From Methylobacterium frigidaeris (lineage in GTDB: Bacteria > Pseudomonadota > Alphaproteobacteria > Rhizobiales > Beijerinckiaceae): a DNA stretch of 39,775 bases. The notes beneath the pieces were generated by a model. The model ran no database searches. It had not been told where the DNA came from and was given only the letters and a program-made list of their open reading frames with translations. A program made the position numbers and the translations under genes. Numbering within the stretch: position 1 is the first letter of the stretch; every line of letters starts with the position of its first letter. The stretch is taken from the NCBI RefSeq assembly GCF_022179185.1, contig NZ_BPQJ01000056.1, forward strand, positions 1-39,775, given 5' to 3'. Of this stretch, positions 23,785 to 31,500 are shown piece by piece.

Positions 23785-24402
23785 TTAGCCGGCATACTTG
23801 TCAAGGAAGGCGCCGATCGGAAGCTGGCGAAAGTCCGGGAGCGCGTCGCGCAACCGGTCGTGGTCCCAGTCCCACCAGGCGAGGGCGAGCAAGCGCGCGG
23901 CGGTCGCCTCGTCGAAGCGGCGGCGCACCGGCCGGGCCGGATTGCCGACCACGATGGTGTAGGGCGCGACGTCCCGGGTGACGATGGCGCCCGCCCCGAC
24001 GACCGCACCGGTGCCGATGCTGCGCCCCGGCAGCACCACGGCCGCGTGGCCGATCCAGACATCGTGGCCGATGGCGACCGGGCTCGCGCGGCGGCGGTCG
24101 AAGAATGCGGGCTCGTTCGCCTCCTCCGGCCAGTACGAGGCGGCGCGATAGGTGAAGTGACTCTGCGAGGCCCGCTCCATCGGGTGATTGCCCGGGTTGA
24201 TCCGCACCATCGCGGCGATCGAGCAGAACTTGCCGATGGTGGTATAGATCACCTCGCCGTCGTTGCCGATGTAGGAGTAATCGTCGAGCACCGTCTCGGC
24301 GAGCTGCGTGCGCGGGCCGATCTCGGTGTAGCGGCCGAGCCGGCACTCCCTGACGCTGGCGGTCGGGTCGATGACGGGTTCGAGCCCGAGCTGTCCGGCC
24401 AT
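23785..24402 (-). CDS. phosphonate-cluster hexapeptide acetyltransferase
   Basis: The protein has 205 residues and a left-handed beta-helix (hexapeptide repeats at about 10-65 and 108-150, such as VIYTTIGKFCSIAAMVRINP and IGTGAVVGAGAIVTRDV). The catalytic histidine of the xenobiotic acetyltransferase type is His73 in NPGNHPMERAS, followed by HFTYRAASYW. It belongs to the transferase family found in phosphonate operons. It may acetylate an aminophosphonate or an intermediate, as PhnO does with a different fold; that is inference. It follows the DUF1045 gene by four bases with a good GGAGG, and the phnC unit follows. Confidence 0.87.
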   Translation of the reverse strand: MAGQLGLEPVIDPTASVRECRLGRYTEIGPRTQLAETVLDDYSYIGNDGEVIYTTIGKFCSIAAMVRINPGNHPMERASQSHFTYRAASYWPEEANEPAFFDRRRASPVAIGHDVWIGHAAVVLPGRSIGTGAVVGAGAIVTRDVAPYTIVVGNPARPVRRRFDEATAARLLALAWWDWDHDRLRDALPDFRQLPIGAFLDKYAG

Positions 24403-24406
24403 GCGA

Positions 24407-25084
24407 TCAACCTCCGAACGGGATGCGCTGCACCACCTGGAACTGCGCGGCGCCGTCCTGACGCAGGACCGACAGGGCGTCGAGGGTGAGGGGCGCGCCC
24501 GCGCCGTAGGCCGCAGCGAGGCGCTCGCGCCAGGGCGCGCGCGCGGTCTCCGGCAGGGCGTCGGTCAGGGTCATGTGGAAGCGGAACTCCTCGAAGACGT
24601 GCGGGTAGCCCCATCGTGCGAGGAGCGCACGGCCGCGAGGGCTCAGGCGCTCCGGCTTTCGACGCGCGGTCTCGGCCTCCGTCAGTGGCGCGCGGAACGG
24701 CTCGAAGGCGGCGACGCATTCGGCCGCGAACAGGCCGAGCTCCGGGGGGGCCGACTCGGGAATCAGGGCCGTGAAGGCGCCAAGGGTCGCGACGCGCAAG
24801 GGGCCGACCGGTACCGGCGGGTGGTCCGCCGCAAGGGTGGCCGCCGCCTCCAGAAGTCCGGCTTCGGTCGCACCGGAGTGCAGGCGCATCGGCGCCTTCA
24901 GGGTGGCGTGGAAGCCGTAGCGGCGGGGGGAATCGGTCACGCCCGCGAGGTCGGCCATCCCGCCGAGGCGGGGGATCTCGGCGCCGGTGTGGTTGTCGTA
25001 GCCGAGCACGGCGTTGCCGAAGCGGGCGAGATTCGAGCCGGGCTTCGGCGTGAAGTAGAGGGCGTAGCGGGGGGTGCCGGTCAC
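24407..25084 (-). CDS. DUF1045 phosphonate metabolism protein, 2H-phosphoesterase-like
   Basis: The protein has 225 residues from a GTG with a perfect AAGGAG six bases upstream. Two HxT motifs, His59-Thr61 (GFHATLKAP) and His170-Thr172 (RFHMTLTD), are spaced as in the 2H phosphoesterase superfamily, and RYALYFTPKPGS with LGYDNHTG are landmarks of DUF1045. Members occur in phosphonate operons and could hydrolyse a cyclic phosphodiester made during phosphonate breakdown. That reaction is inferred. It heads the two-gene unit with the hexapeptide acetyltransferase. Confidence 0.87.
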   Translation of the reverse strand: MTGTPRYALYFTPKPGSNLARFGNAVLGYDNHTGAEIPRLGGMADLAGVTDSPRRYGFHATLKAPMRLHSGATEAGLLEAAATLAADHPPVPVGPLRVATLGAFTALIPESAPPELGLFAAECVAAFEPFRAPLTEAETARRKPERLSPRGRALLARWGYPHVFEEFRFHMTLTDALPETARAPWRERLAAAYGAGAPLTLDALSVLRQDGAAQFQVVQRIPFGG

Positions 25085-25121
25085 GCGGTTCTCCTTGTTC
25101 CGCGTGATTCAGCACGGGGGC

Positions 25122-25139
25122 GTGACTGAACAGTGACGG
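25122..25139 (-). promoter_or_regulatory. candidate Pho box upstream of DUF1045 gene
   Basis: On the minus strand the sequence is CCGTCAC-TGTT-CAGTCAC. The GTCAC core is repeated exactly 11 bases apart, the period of a PhoB site, and each half-site matches CTGTCAT at five of seven positions. It is about 37 bases upstream of the GTG start. Together with the site at 23756 it suggests joint control of both phn units. Confidence 0.55.
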
Positions 25140-25215
25140 TGGGAGGAAGACGCGACGACGGCCGAGCATGACCCCCCCTCTGCGGGGGAGGGAGAAACCC
25201 GTGCTCGACTGGTTC

Positions 25216-26727
25216 CTACGCCGGCGCCATCTCCCGCACCGGCCGCCGCCACCGCGCCGGCCCGTCGCGGTGGACCGAGGTGCCGGCGGCGTCGACCGCC
25301 ACCGTCACCGGCATGTCCTCGACGACGAATTCGTGGATCGCCTCCATGCCGAGATCGGCGAAGGCCAGGACCCGCGCCGACCTGATCGCCTTCGAGACGA
25401 GGTAGGCCGCCCCGCCGACCGCGATCAGGTAAGCCGCGCCGTGGCGCGCGATGGTCTCGACGGCAGCGGGACCGCGCTCGGCCTTGCCGACCATGACGAG
25501 GAGCCCGGTCCGCGACAGGATCGGCTCCAGGAACTTGTCCATCCGGGTCGCGGTGGTGGGGCCGGCGGGGCCGACCGCCTCGTCGCCCACCGCGTCGACC
25601 GGGCCGACATAGTAGATCGCCCGGTCGCGCAGATCGACCGGCAGGGGCTCGCCGGCCTCCAGCATCCGGGTCAGACGCAGATGCGCCGCGTCGCGGCCGG
25701 TGAGCAGGCGGCCGGAGAGCAGCAGGGTCTCGCCGGCCCGCCAGGTCGCCACCTCCTCGCGGGTCAGCCGGTCGAGATCGACCCGCCGCCCGGCCGCGGT
25801 GGCGACGCTGATGTCCTGCGGCCAGAGATCGAGGGAGGGCGGGGTGAAGACGGCCGGGCCGCTGCCGTCGAGGGTGAAGTGGGCGTGCCGGTCGGCGGCG
25901 CATTGCGGGATCAGGCCGACCGGGAGCGAGGCGGCGTGGACCGGGAAGGTCTTCAGCTTCACGTCGAGCACGGTGGTGAGCCCGCCGAGCCCCTGCGCGC
26001 CGATGCCGAGGGCGTTGACCCGCTCGAAGATCTCCAGGCGCAGCTCCTCCTCCTTCGAGGACGGACCGCGGGCGCGGATCTGCGGCAGGTCGATGGGATC
26101 GAGGAGCGAGAGCTTGGCCAGCGTCATCGCCTTCTCGGGCGAGCCGCCGACGCCGATGCCGAGCATGCCGGGCGGGCACCATCCGGCGCCGAGCGTCTCG
26201 ACGGTGCGCACCACCCAGTCGGCCACCGAATCGCTCGGGTTGAGGGCGGCGAACTTCGCCTTGTTCTCCGAGCCGCCGCCCTTGGCGGCGACGTGGACCT
26301 CGATCGTGTCACCCGCCACCATCTCGACATGGAGCATGGCCGGCGCGTTGTCGCCGGTGTTGCGGCGCCCGAACAGCGGCTCGGAGACTACGGAGGCGCG
26401 CAGCGGGTTGCGCTCCTCGCGCCAGGCCCGGCGCACGCCCTCGTCGACGATCTCCTGCAGCGAGCGGTTCGACACGATGCGGGCGCCGAGCCCGACCTTC
26501 ATGAAGATCTGCGCCGTGCCGGTATCCTGGCAGATCGGCCGCCGGCCGAAGGCGGCCATGCGGGAATTGACCAGGATCTGCGCCATCGCGTCCCGCGCCG
26601 CCGGGCTCTCCTCGCGCCGCCAGGCGTCGGCGAGGTTCTGGATGTAGTCCGCCGGGTGGTAGTACGAGATGAACTGCAGGGCGTCGGCGATGGAGGCGAC
26701 CAAGTCTTCTTCGCGAATGGTGGCCAT
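25216..26727 (-). CDS. class I (iron-sulfur) fumarate hydratase family protein
   Basis: The protein has 503 residues. Three conserved cysteines for the [4Fe-4S] cluster are at 66 (PICQDTGT), 184 (GWCPPGM) and 276 (LIPQCAADRH). NTGDNAPAMLH and AKGGGSENKAKF are family motifs. Fumarases of this class hydrate fumarate to malate, and some also hydrate mesaconate to citramalate. GGAGG lies six bases before the ATG; the frame is open to 26799 but without homology. It is the last gene of an operon with a class III CoA-transferase, separated by a 93-base gap with a hairpin. That context suggests a catabolic role, perhaps a mesaconase, rather than the housekeeping TCA enzyme. Confidence 0.9.
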   Translation of the reverse strand: MATIREEDLVASIADALQFISYYHPADYIQNLADAWRREESPAARDAMAQILVNSRMAAFGRRPICQDTGTAQIFMKVGLGARIVSNRSLQEIVDEGVRRAWREERNPLRASVVSEPLFGRRNTGDNAPAMLHVEMVAGDTIEVHVAAKGGGSENKAKFAALNPSDSVADWVVRTVETLGAGWCPPGMLGIGVGGSPEKAMTLAKLSLLDPIDLPQIRARGPSSKEEELRLEIFERVNALGIGAQGLGGLTTVLDVKLKTFPVHAASLPVGLIPQCAADRHAHFTLDGSGPAVFTPPSLDLWPQDISVATAAGRRVDLDRLTREEVATWRAGETLLLSGRLLTGRDAAHLRLTRMLEAGEPLPVDLRDRAIYYVGPVDAVGDEAVGPAGPTTATRMDKFLEPILSRTGLLVMVGKAERGPAAVETIARHGAAYLIAVGGAAYLVSKAIRSARVLAFADLGMEAIHEFVVEDMPVTVAVDAAGTSVHRDGPARWRRPVREMAPA

Positions 26728-26763
26728 GGTGGTCCTCCCCGGGCTTTTTATCGAATCGCGGGA

Positions 26764-26789
26764 TCCCCTCTCCCGTGTGGGAGAGGGGA
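26764..26789. repeat. perfect 11-bp stem hairpin within the operon
   Basis: TCCCCTCTCCC and GGGAGAGGGGA flank a GTGT loop. It lies between the CoA-transferase stop and the fumarase start, on the same transcript. Sequence resembles one arm of the repeats at 73-212 and 21784-21905, so it may be a short relative. It could tune the relative amount of fumarase message. Confidence 0.65.
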
Positions 26790-26820
26790 GTGTGCTCATC
26801 CTGCAGATGTCAGGGAAGGC

Positions 26821-27963
26821 TTACGCTGCCGCAAACTCCCGCCGGATCGCCTCGCCGTGCTCGCCGATGCCCGGCACCCGGCCGAGCACGGGGGCCTGGC
26901 CGTTGCGCAGGGCCGGCGGCGCGACGATCGAGGCCGGGCCGGCATGGGTCTCGACGGTCACTCGCCGCAGGGCCGGATGCGAGACGAGGTCGGCCAGCCC
27001 GTTGACGAAGCCGTAGGCCGTGCCGGCCGTGCGCAGCCGATCCGCCGCCTCGTCGCGGCTCAACCCCGCGAAGACCCGCGCCACCACGGCATCGACCTCG
27101 GGCCGGTTCGCCACCCGGGCGTTGTTGCTCTCGAAACCGGCGCGCGAGGGCAGGTCGGGCTGGCGCAGGAACCCGGCGCAGAACCGGGCCCATTCGCGCT
27201 CGTTCTGGATCGAGATCAGCACCAGGGCGCCGTCCCGGGTCGGGAAGGCGCCGTAGGGGCAGATCGACGGATGGGCGAGGCCGACCCGCTGCGGCGCCCG
27301 GCCGGTGCCCTCGAAGTAGAGAAGCGGCACGTTCATCCAGTCGGCCATGCCGTCGAACAGGCTGACTTCGAGCCGCGCGCCCTCGCCGGTGATGCCCCGG
27401 GCGATCAGGGCCTCCAGCACCGCCGCATGGGCCGCCATGCCGCAGGCGATGTCGCAGACCGACACCCCGACCCGGCCTGGACCCGCCGGGTGGCCGGTGA
27501 TCTCGGCGAGGCCGCTCTCGGCCTGGACCAGGAGATCGTAGGCTTTCATGTCCGAGTAGGAATGGCCGGAGCCGTAGCCGGTGACGTCCACGGTGATGAG
27601 CCGCTTGTAGCGCGCCCGCAGTTCCTCCGAGCCGAACCCGGCGCGGGCGGCGGCCCCCGGCGCGAGGTTCTGGATGAACACGTCGGCCTTCGCGAGGACG
27701 GCGTGCAGGAGTTTCGCATCGCCTGGGTCCTTGATGTCGGCGACCAGGCTCTCCTTGCCGCGGTTGAGCCAGACGAAGTAGCTCGCCAGACCGTTCACCG
27801 AGGCATCGTAGCCGCGGGCGAAATCGCCCTCCGGCCGCTCGATCTTGATGACGCGGGCGCCCGCGTCGGCCAGGCGCGAGGAGCAGTAGGGTGCCGCCAC
27901 CGCCTGCTCGAGCGCCACCACGGTCAGGCCGCTGAGCGGCCTGACCCCACTCCCCGCCGCCAT
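26821..27963 (-). CDS. CoA-transferase family III (CaiB/BaiF)
   Basis: The protein has 380 residues. The N-terminal CoA-binding part has LTVVALEQAVAAPYCSSRLADAG and RVIKIERPEGDFARGYD; the catalytic aspartate is Asp143 in KAYDLLVQAESGL. The family moves CoA between small carboxylic acids. The motif set and length fit the branch that contains mesaconyl-CoA C1-C4 transferase and succinyl-CoA:citramalate or mesaconate transferases. The start ATG is four bases past the aldehyde dehydrogenase stop, and a fumarase-like gene follows. The substrate is not proven by sequence; formyl-CoA or carnitine transfer is less likely in this context. Confidence 0.87.
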   Translation of the reverse strand: MAAGSGVRPLSGLTVVALEQAVAAPYCSSRLADAGARVIKIERPEGDFARGYDASVNGLASYFVWLNRGKESLVADIKDPGDAKLLHAVLAKADVFIQNLAPGAAARAGFGSEELRARYKRLITVDVTGYGSGHSYSDMKAYDLLVQAESGLAEITGHPAGPGRVGVSVCDIACGMAAHAAVLEALIARGITGEGARLEVSLFDGMADWMNVPLLYFEGTGRAPQRVGLAHPSICPYGAFPTRDGALVLISIQNEREWARFCAGFLRQPDLPSRAGFESNNARVANRPEVDAVVARVFAGLSRDEAADRLRTAGTAYGFVNGLADLVSHPALRRVTVETHAGPASIVAPPALRNGQAPVLGRVPGIGEHGEAIRREFAAA

Positions 27964-27967
27964 GGTC

Positions 27968-29404
27968 TCAGACCCCGTGCTTGATCGCGATCATCTTCAT
28001 GGCGCCGAAGCCGTAGAGCGCCTCGAAGCCCTTCTCGCGGCCGTGGCCCGAGCCCTTCACGCCGCCGAAGGGCAGCTCGACGCCGCCGCCGGCGCCGTAA
28101 TTGTTGACGAAGACCTGACCCGACTTGATGCCCTTCGACAGGCGCAGGGCCTTGCCGAGGTCCGAGGTCCAGATGCCGGCGGCCAGCCCGTACTCGGTGC
28201 CGTTCGCCACCTTCAGCGCCTCGGCCTCGTCGCGCACCCGGATCGCCACCAGGACGGGCCCGAAGATCTCCTCCTGGGCCAGGCGATGGTCCGGCGGCAC
28301 GTCGCCGATCAGGGTCGGGCGGACGTAGTAGCCGTCGCCCGGGACGTTGGTGCCGAGCTCGCCCTCGGCCAGGATGGTCAGGCCGTCGCGGCGGGCGAGG
28401 TCGATGTAGCTCTGCACCCGCTCGCACTGCTTGGCGTTGACGACGGGACCGAGGTCGAGGTCCTGCTCGCCCGAGCCGACGCGCAGGTCCTTGAAGCGCC
28501 GGGCGAGATCGGCGGTGAAGCTGTCGTAGATCGCGTCCTCGATCACCACCCGCGAGCCCGCCGAGCAGGTCTGGCCGGCATTCTGGGTGATCGCCTTGAC
28601 GATGACGGTGCCGGCCTCCGACAGATCGGCATCGGCGAAGACGACCTGGGGCGACTTGCCGCCGAGCTCCAGCGTCACCGGAATCGTGTTCTTGGCCGCC
28701 GCCGCCTGGATCAGCACGCCGACCTCGCGCGAGCCGGTGAAGCTGATGTGGTGGATGCCCTTGTGCGAGGCGAGCGCGGCGCCCGCCTCCTCGCCGAGGC
28801 CCGTCACCACGTTGAGGCTGCCGGCCGGGAAGCCGGCCTCGGCGGCGAGCTTGGCCAGATGCAGCGCCGAGAGCGAGGTGTCCTCGGCGGGCTTGAGCAC
28901 CACGGCGTTGCCCATGGCGAGGGCCGGGGCGACCGAGCGGCCGGTCATCTGCAGCGGGTAGTTCCACGGCACGATCACGCCGACGACGCCGTGCGGCTCG
29001 TAGACGGTCATCACCGTGAAGCCGTTCTGGAACGGGATCGTGTCGCCGTGCACCTTGTCGGCGGCGCCGCCATAATACTCGAAGTAGCGGGCGCAGACCT
29101 GGGCGTCGTTGCGGGCGAGCGTCAGCGGCTTGCCGACATCCTCGCTCTCCATCTGCGCCAGGATCTCGGCGTCGCGGCGGATCAGCTCGGCGAGCTTCAG
29201 CATCAGCCGGCCACGGGATGCGGCGTCGAGGCGACCCCACTCGCCGTCCATGGCGGCGTGGCCGGCCTTGACGGCGGCATCGATCTCGGCCGCGCCGCCA
29301 CGGGCGATGCGGGCCATCTCCTGGCCGTGCGACGGGTTGATGACCGGCAGGGTTGCCTCGCTGCCGGTCCAGGCGCCGCCGATGAAATGCTGGTGGGCGT
29401 TCAT
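27968..29404 (-). CDS. NAD(P)-dependent aldehyde dehydrogenase
   Basis: The protein has 478 residues. The catalytic cysteine is Cys280 (QNAGQTCSAGSR), the general base Glu246 (LELGGKSP) and the transition-state Asn148 (PWNYP). SFTGSREVG and KPAEDTSLSAL fix the family. It belongs to the betaine/semialdehyde dehydrogenase-like group. GGGAGG lies seven bases before the ATG. It is the first gene of the operon with a CoA-transferase and a fumarase, so the aldehyde is probably oxidised to a carboxylate that the transferase then activates. The actual aldehyde is unknown. Confidence 0.9.
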   Translation of the reverse strand: MNAHQHFIGGAWTGSEATLPVINPSHGQEMARIARGGAAEIDAAVKAGHAAMDGEWGRLDAASRGRLMLKLAELIRRDAEILAQMESEDVGKPLTLARNDAQVCARYFEYYGGAADKVHGDTIPFQNGFTVMTVYEPHGVVGVIVPWNYPLQMTGRSVAPALAMGNAVVLKPAEDTSLSALHLAKLAAEAGFPAGSLNVVTGLGEEAGAALASHKGIHHISFTGSREVGVLIQAAAAKNTIPVTLELGGKSPQVVFADADLSEAGTVIVKAITQNAGQTCSAGSRVVIEDAIYDSFTADLARRFKDLRVGSGEQDLDLGPVVNAKQCERVQSYIDLARRDGLTILAEGELGTNVPGDGYYVRPTLIGDVPPDHRLAQEEIFGPVLVAIRVRDEAEALKVANGTEYGLAAGIWTSDLGKALRLSKGIKSGQVFVNNYGAGGGVELPFGGVKGSGHGREKGFEALYGFGAMKMIAIKHGV

Positions 29405-29511
29405 GCTTCAACCTCCCATTGCGGCCGGCCGCCCCTGACGGCGGCGGGTCAGCTCTTGGGCGCGGTGTTACCGCGCCGGGAGGTCGTAATCCAATATGAT
29501 CGACGGGTGCA

Positions 29512-29529
29512 CGCGATAGAATCGCGATA
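29512..29529. promoter_or_regulatory. CGCGATA direct repeat upstream of the aldehyde dehydrogenase operon
   Basis: CGCGATA occurs twice (29512-29518 and 29523-29529), exactly 11 bases apart, in the 264-base gap upstream of the operon. The phase of one helical turn suits a protein-binding site. The surrounding gap from 29405 to 29668 shows no gene. No regulator is adjacent, so this is a candidate only. Confidence 0.3.
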
Positions 29530-29668
29530 TGGCGCCGGCCGTCGCCATCGGCTGGGCCGATCAGAGCATGCCGGGGAGCGCCGCCTTCGCACGTCCGAGG
29601 CCGCGGTGAGCCGCCGGGTCGGGAACGGTGCGCGGCGCGCGCCGTTCCCGCCTCGACCGCCGTCCGTG

Positions 29669-29956
29669 TTACCGGCTGGAGCCGCTATTGGCGCTGCCCT
29701 GCGGCACCGCCCGCTCCGGCTGGCCGGCGTTGCCGCCGGCGGCCGAGTTGCCGGTGATGGTCGAGGCGCCGGTCGAGCCGGGCGCCACCACGCCGCCGGC
29801 AGTGCCGCCGGTGTTGTTCTGCATCGGCGCGACGGTGCCGGTGGTGGCCGGTGCCGTGCCCATGGTGCCGGGCGCGGTGGACGGTGCCGCGGTCTGGGCC
29901 GACGCCGCGCCGGCGACGAGAAGGCCGGCGGCGAGTCCTGCGAGAATCGAACGCAT
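29669..29956 (-). CDS. small secreted low-complexity protein
   Basis: The protein has 95 residues. A signal peptide is clear (RSILAGLAAGLLVAGAASA, residues 2-20). The mature part is made of Ala, Gly, Thr, Pro, Ser and Asn, with stretches such as TAPGTMGTAPATTGT and NTGGTAGGVVAPGS. No cysteine or fold is visible; it is probably disordered in the periplasm. GGAG precedes the ATG at 29956. I do not recognise a family. Confidence 0.65.
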   Translation of the reverse strand: MRSILAGLAAGLLVAGAASAQTAAPSTAPGTMGTAPATTGTVAPMQNNTGGTAGGVVAPGSTGASTITGNSAAGGNAGQPERAVPQGSANSGSSR

Positions 29957-30002
29957 GCTGCTCTCCTGTCGGATCCCGAGTTCGCTAGATCCTGGACCCG
30001 AC

Positions 30003-30027
30003 AACGCGCGCGATGTGATCCGGTTCG
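30003..30027 (-). promoter_or_regulatory. candidate EcfG-type (general stress) promoter
   Basis: On the minus strand CGAAC, 16 bases, then CGTT, against the EcfG consensus GGAAC-N16/17-CGTT. Only the first base differs. It lies about 47 bases upstream of the secreted protein start. EcfG/PhyR control is well known in Methylobacterium. Such short patterns occur by chance, so confidence is low. Confidence 0.3.
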
Positions 30028-30034
30028 TCTGTCT

Positions 30035-31177
30035 TCAACTTTGATGCGCGATGACGCGGCGCAGCATCGCGCAGCATTCCTCCAGATCGGCGCGCCCGAT
30101 CGACTCGTCGGGCCGGTGCGCCTCGGCGATGTGGCCGGGGCCGCAGATGATCGACGGGATGCCGGCGGCCTGGAACAGCCCGGCCTCGGTGCCGTAGCTC
30201 ACCGCCCCCAGGGCCGGCCGGCCGGACCAGGCCTCGGCGAGGTCGCGCAGGGGGGCATCGTCGGGCAGGTCGAGGGCCGGGTAGAGCGACAGCACCTCGC
30301 TCTCGACCGCGACCGCGCGCCCGGCGGCCCGGAGCGGCGCCACGAGGTCGCTGACGCCGGCCTGGAGCGCGTCGTGGATCGTCATCGGGTCGGTGCCCGG
30401 CACCGCGCGGGCCTCCCATTCGACCCGGCAGGCATCCGGCACGACGTTGACCCCGGTGCCACCGGCGATGATTCCGACCTGCAGCGTCGAGGCGGCCGGC
30501 TCGAACTGCGAGTGGAACGGCCCCTGACGGGCGTAGCCCTCGTGCAGGCTCCGCACCAGCCCGACGATGTCGGCGGCGAGATGCACGGCGTTGTCGGCGA
30601 GGTCCGGCCGCGAGGAGTGGCCGGCCCGGCCGCGCACCGTGAGGCGGCCCGCCACCTTGCCCTTGTGGCGCAGGACCGGCCGCATCTCCGAGGGCTCGCC
30701 GACGAGGCAGGCCACGGGGGCTGAGCAGAGTTCGGGCAACCGGGCGATCATGTGGCGGACGCCGACGCAGCCGACCTCCTCGTCGTAGGACAGGGCGAGG
30801 TGGATCGGCCGGCTGAGCGGCGCCCGCACCATCTCGGGCACCAGGGCGAGCAGGCAGGCGACGAAGCCCTTCATGTCGACGGCGCCGCGCCCGACCAGGC
30901 GGTCCCCGATCTGTCGCAGGGTGAACGGATCGCCGCTCCAGCCCTCGCCGGCCGGCACCACGTCGAGATGACCCGACAGGACGATTCCGGGTACGTCGCG
31001 CGGGCCGATCGTGGCGAACAGGTTGGCGCGGTCGCCCTCGGGCCCCGGCAGCATTGCGGCCTCGACGCCGTGACGGGCGAGATGGTCGCGCACCAGGTCC
31101 ACGATGGCGCCGTTCGGCATGCGGCAGACGGAGGGGATCGCGACGAGATCGGCGAGGAGGGCGGCGGCGTCGGTCAT
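30035..31177 (-). CDS. argE: M20 family deacylase, acetylornithine deacetylase (ArgE-like)
   Basis: The protein has 380 residues. Metal residues are His70 and Asp72 (SGHLDVVP), Asp101 (GRGAVDMKG), the acid pair Glu133/Glu134 (SYDEEVGC) and Glu in GEPSEM; the dimerisation domain has GRAGHSSRPD. Length and motifs fit ArgE or related N-acyl amino acid deacylases that use zinc. I chose the ATG at 31177 since earlier in-frame sequence lacks family character. It is divergent from the class III aminotransferase gene. Acetylornithine as substrate is an annotation guess; succinyl-diaminopimelate is less likely. Confidence 0.85.
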   Translation of the reverse strand: MTDAAALLADLVAIPSVCRMPNGAIVDLVRDHLARHGVEAAMLPGPEGDRANLFATIGPRDVPGIVLSGHLDVVPAGEGWSGDPFTLRQIGDRLVGRGAVDMKGFVACLLALVPEMVRAPLSRPIHLALSYDEEVGCVGVRHMIARLPELCSAPVACLVGEPSEMRPVLRHKGKVAGRLTVRGRAGHSSRPDLADNAVHLAADIVGLVRSLHEGYARQGPFHSQFEPAASTLQVGIIAGGTGVNVVPDACRVEWEARAVPGTDPMTIHDALQAGVSDLVAPLRAAGRAVAVESEVLSLYPALDLPDDAPLRDLAEAWSGRPALGAVSYGTEAGLFQAAGIPSIICGPGHIAEAHRPDESIGRADLEECCAMLRRVIAHQS

Positions 31178-31500
31178 CAGGGCTCTCGCTGGCTTTCGCG
31201 GAACATAGCCCGGACGAACCGCCACGCCCCGGCGGAAAGCCGCTCGTCGCGGCAGAACCTGCGGCGGGAGACGCCCGGCACGGCAGGAAAACACCGCGCG
31301 ACGGAACCAAGGTCCCGGGCGAGTTGCCATCCGACAAGTCCGGTCGAACGCCGACCGCACGGTCGCGCATGCCCGCCATCGATTCTGCCGCCCCGCCCCT
31401 CCAAACCCGCACCCCGCGCGGCGCCGCGGGGCCAGATCGGCGGAAAATCCCGCCAACCCCCGCGCATGGTCGGGGCCCCGCCGCCCGGAGCCTTTGACCC
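31178..31500. other. divergent intergenic region
   Basis: This 323-base gap lies between the starts of the ArgE-like and class III aminotransferase genes, so both promoters should be in it. A CCCCGCG/CGCGGGG hairpin with a CGGCGC loop spans 31412-31431. I see no clear promoter, operator or gene. Confidence 0.5.

Noticed and set aside
25168..30724. Two very long plus-strand open frames opposite the fumarase, CoA-transferase, aldehyde dehydrogenase and ArgE-like genes
   Set aside because: The minus-strand proteins have complete catalytic motifs; the plus-strand translations do not resemble proteins.
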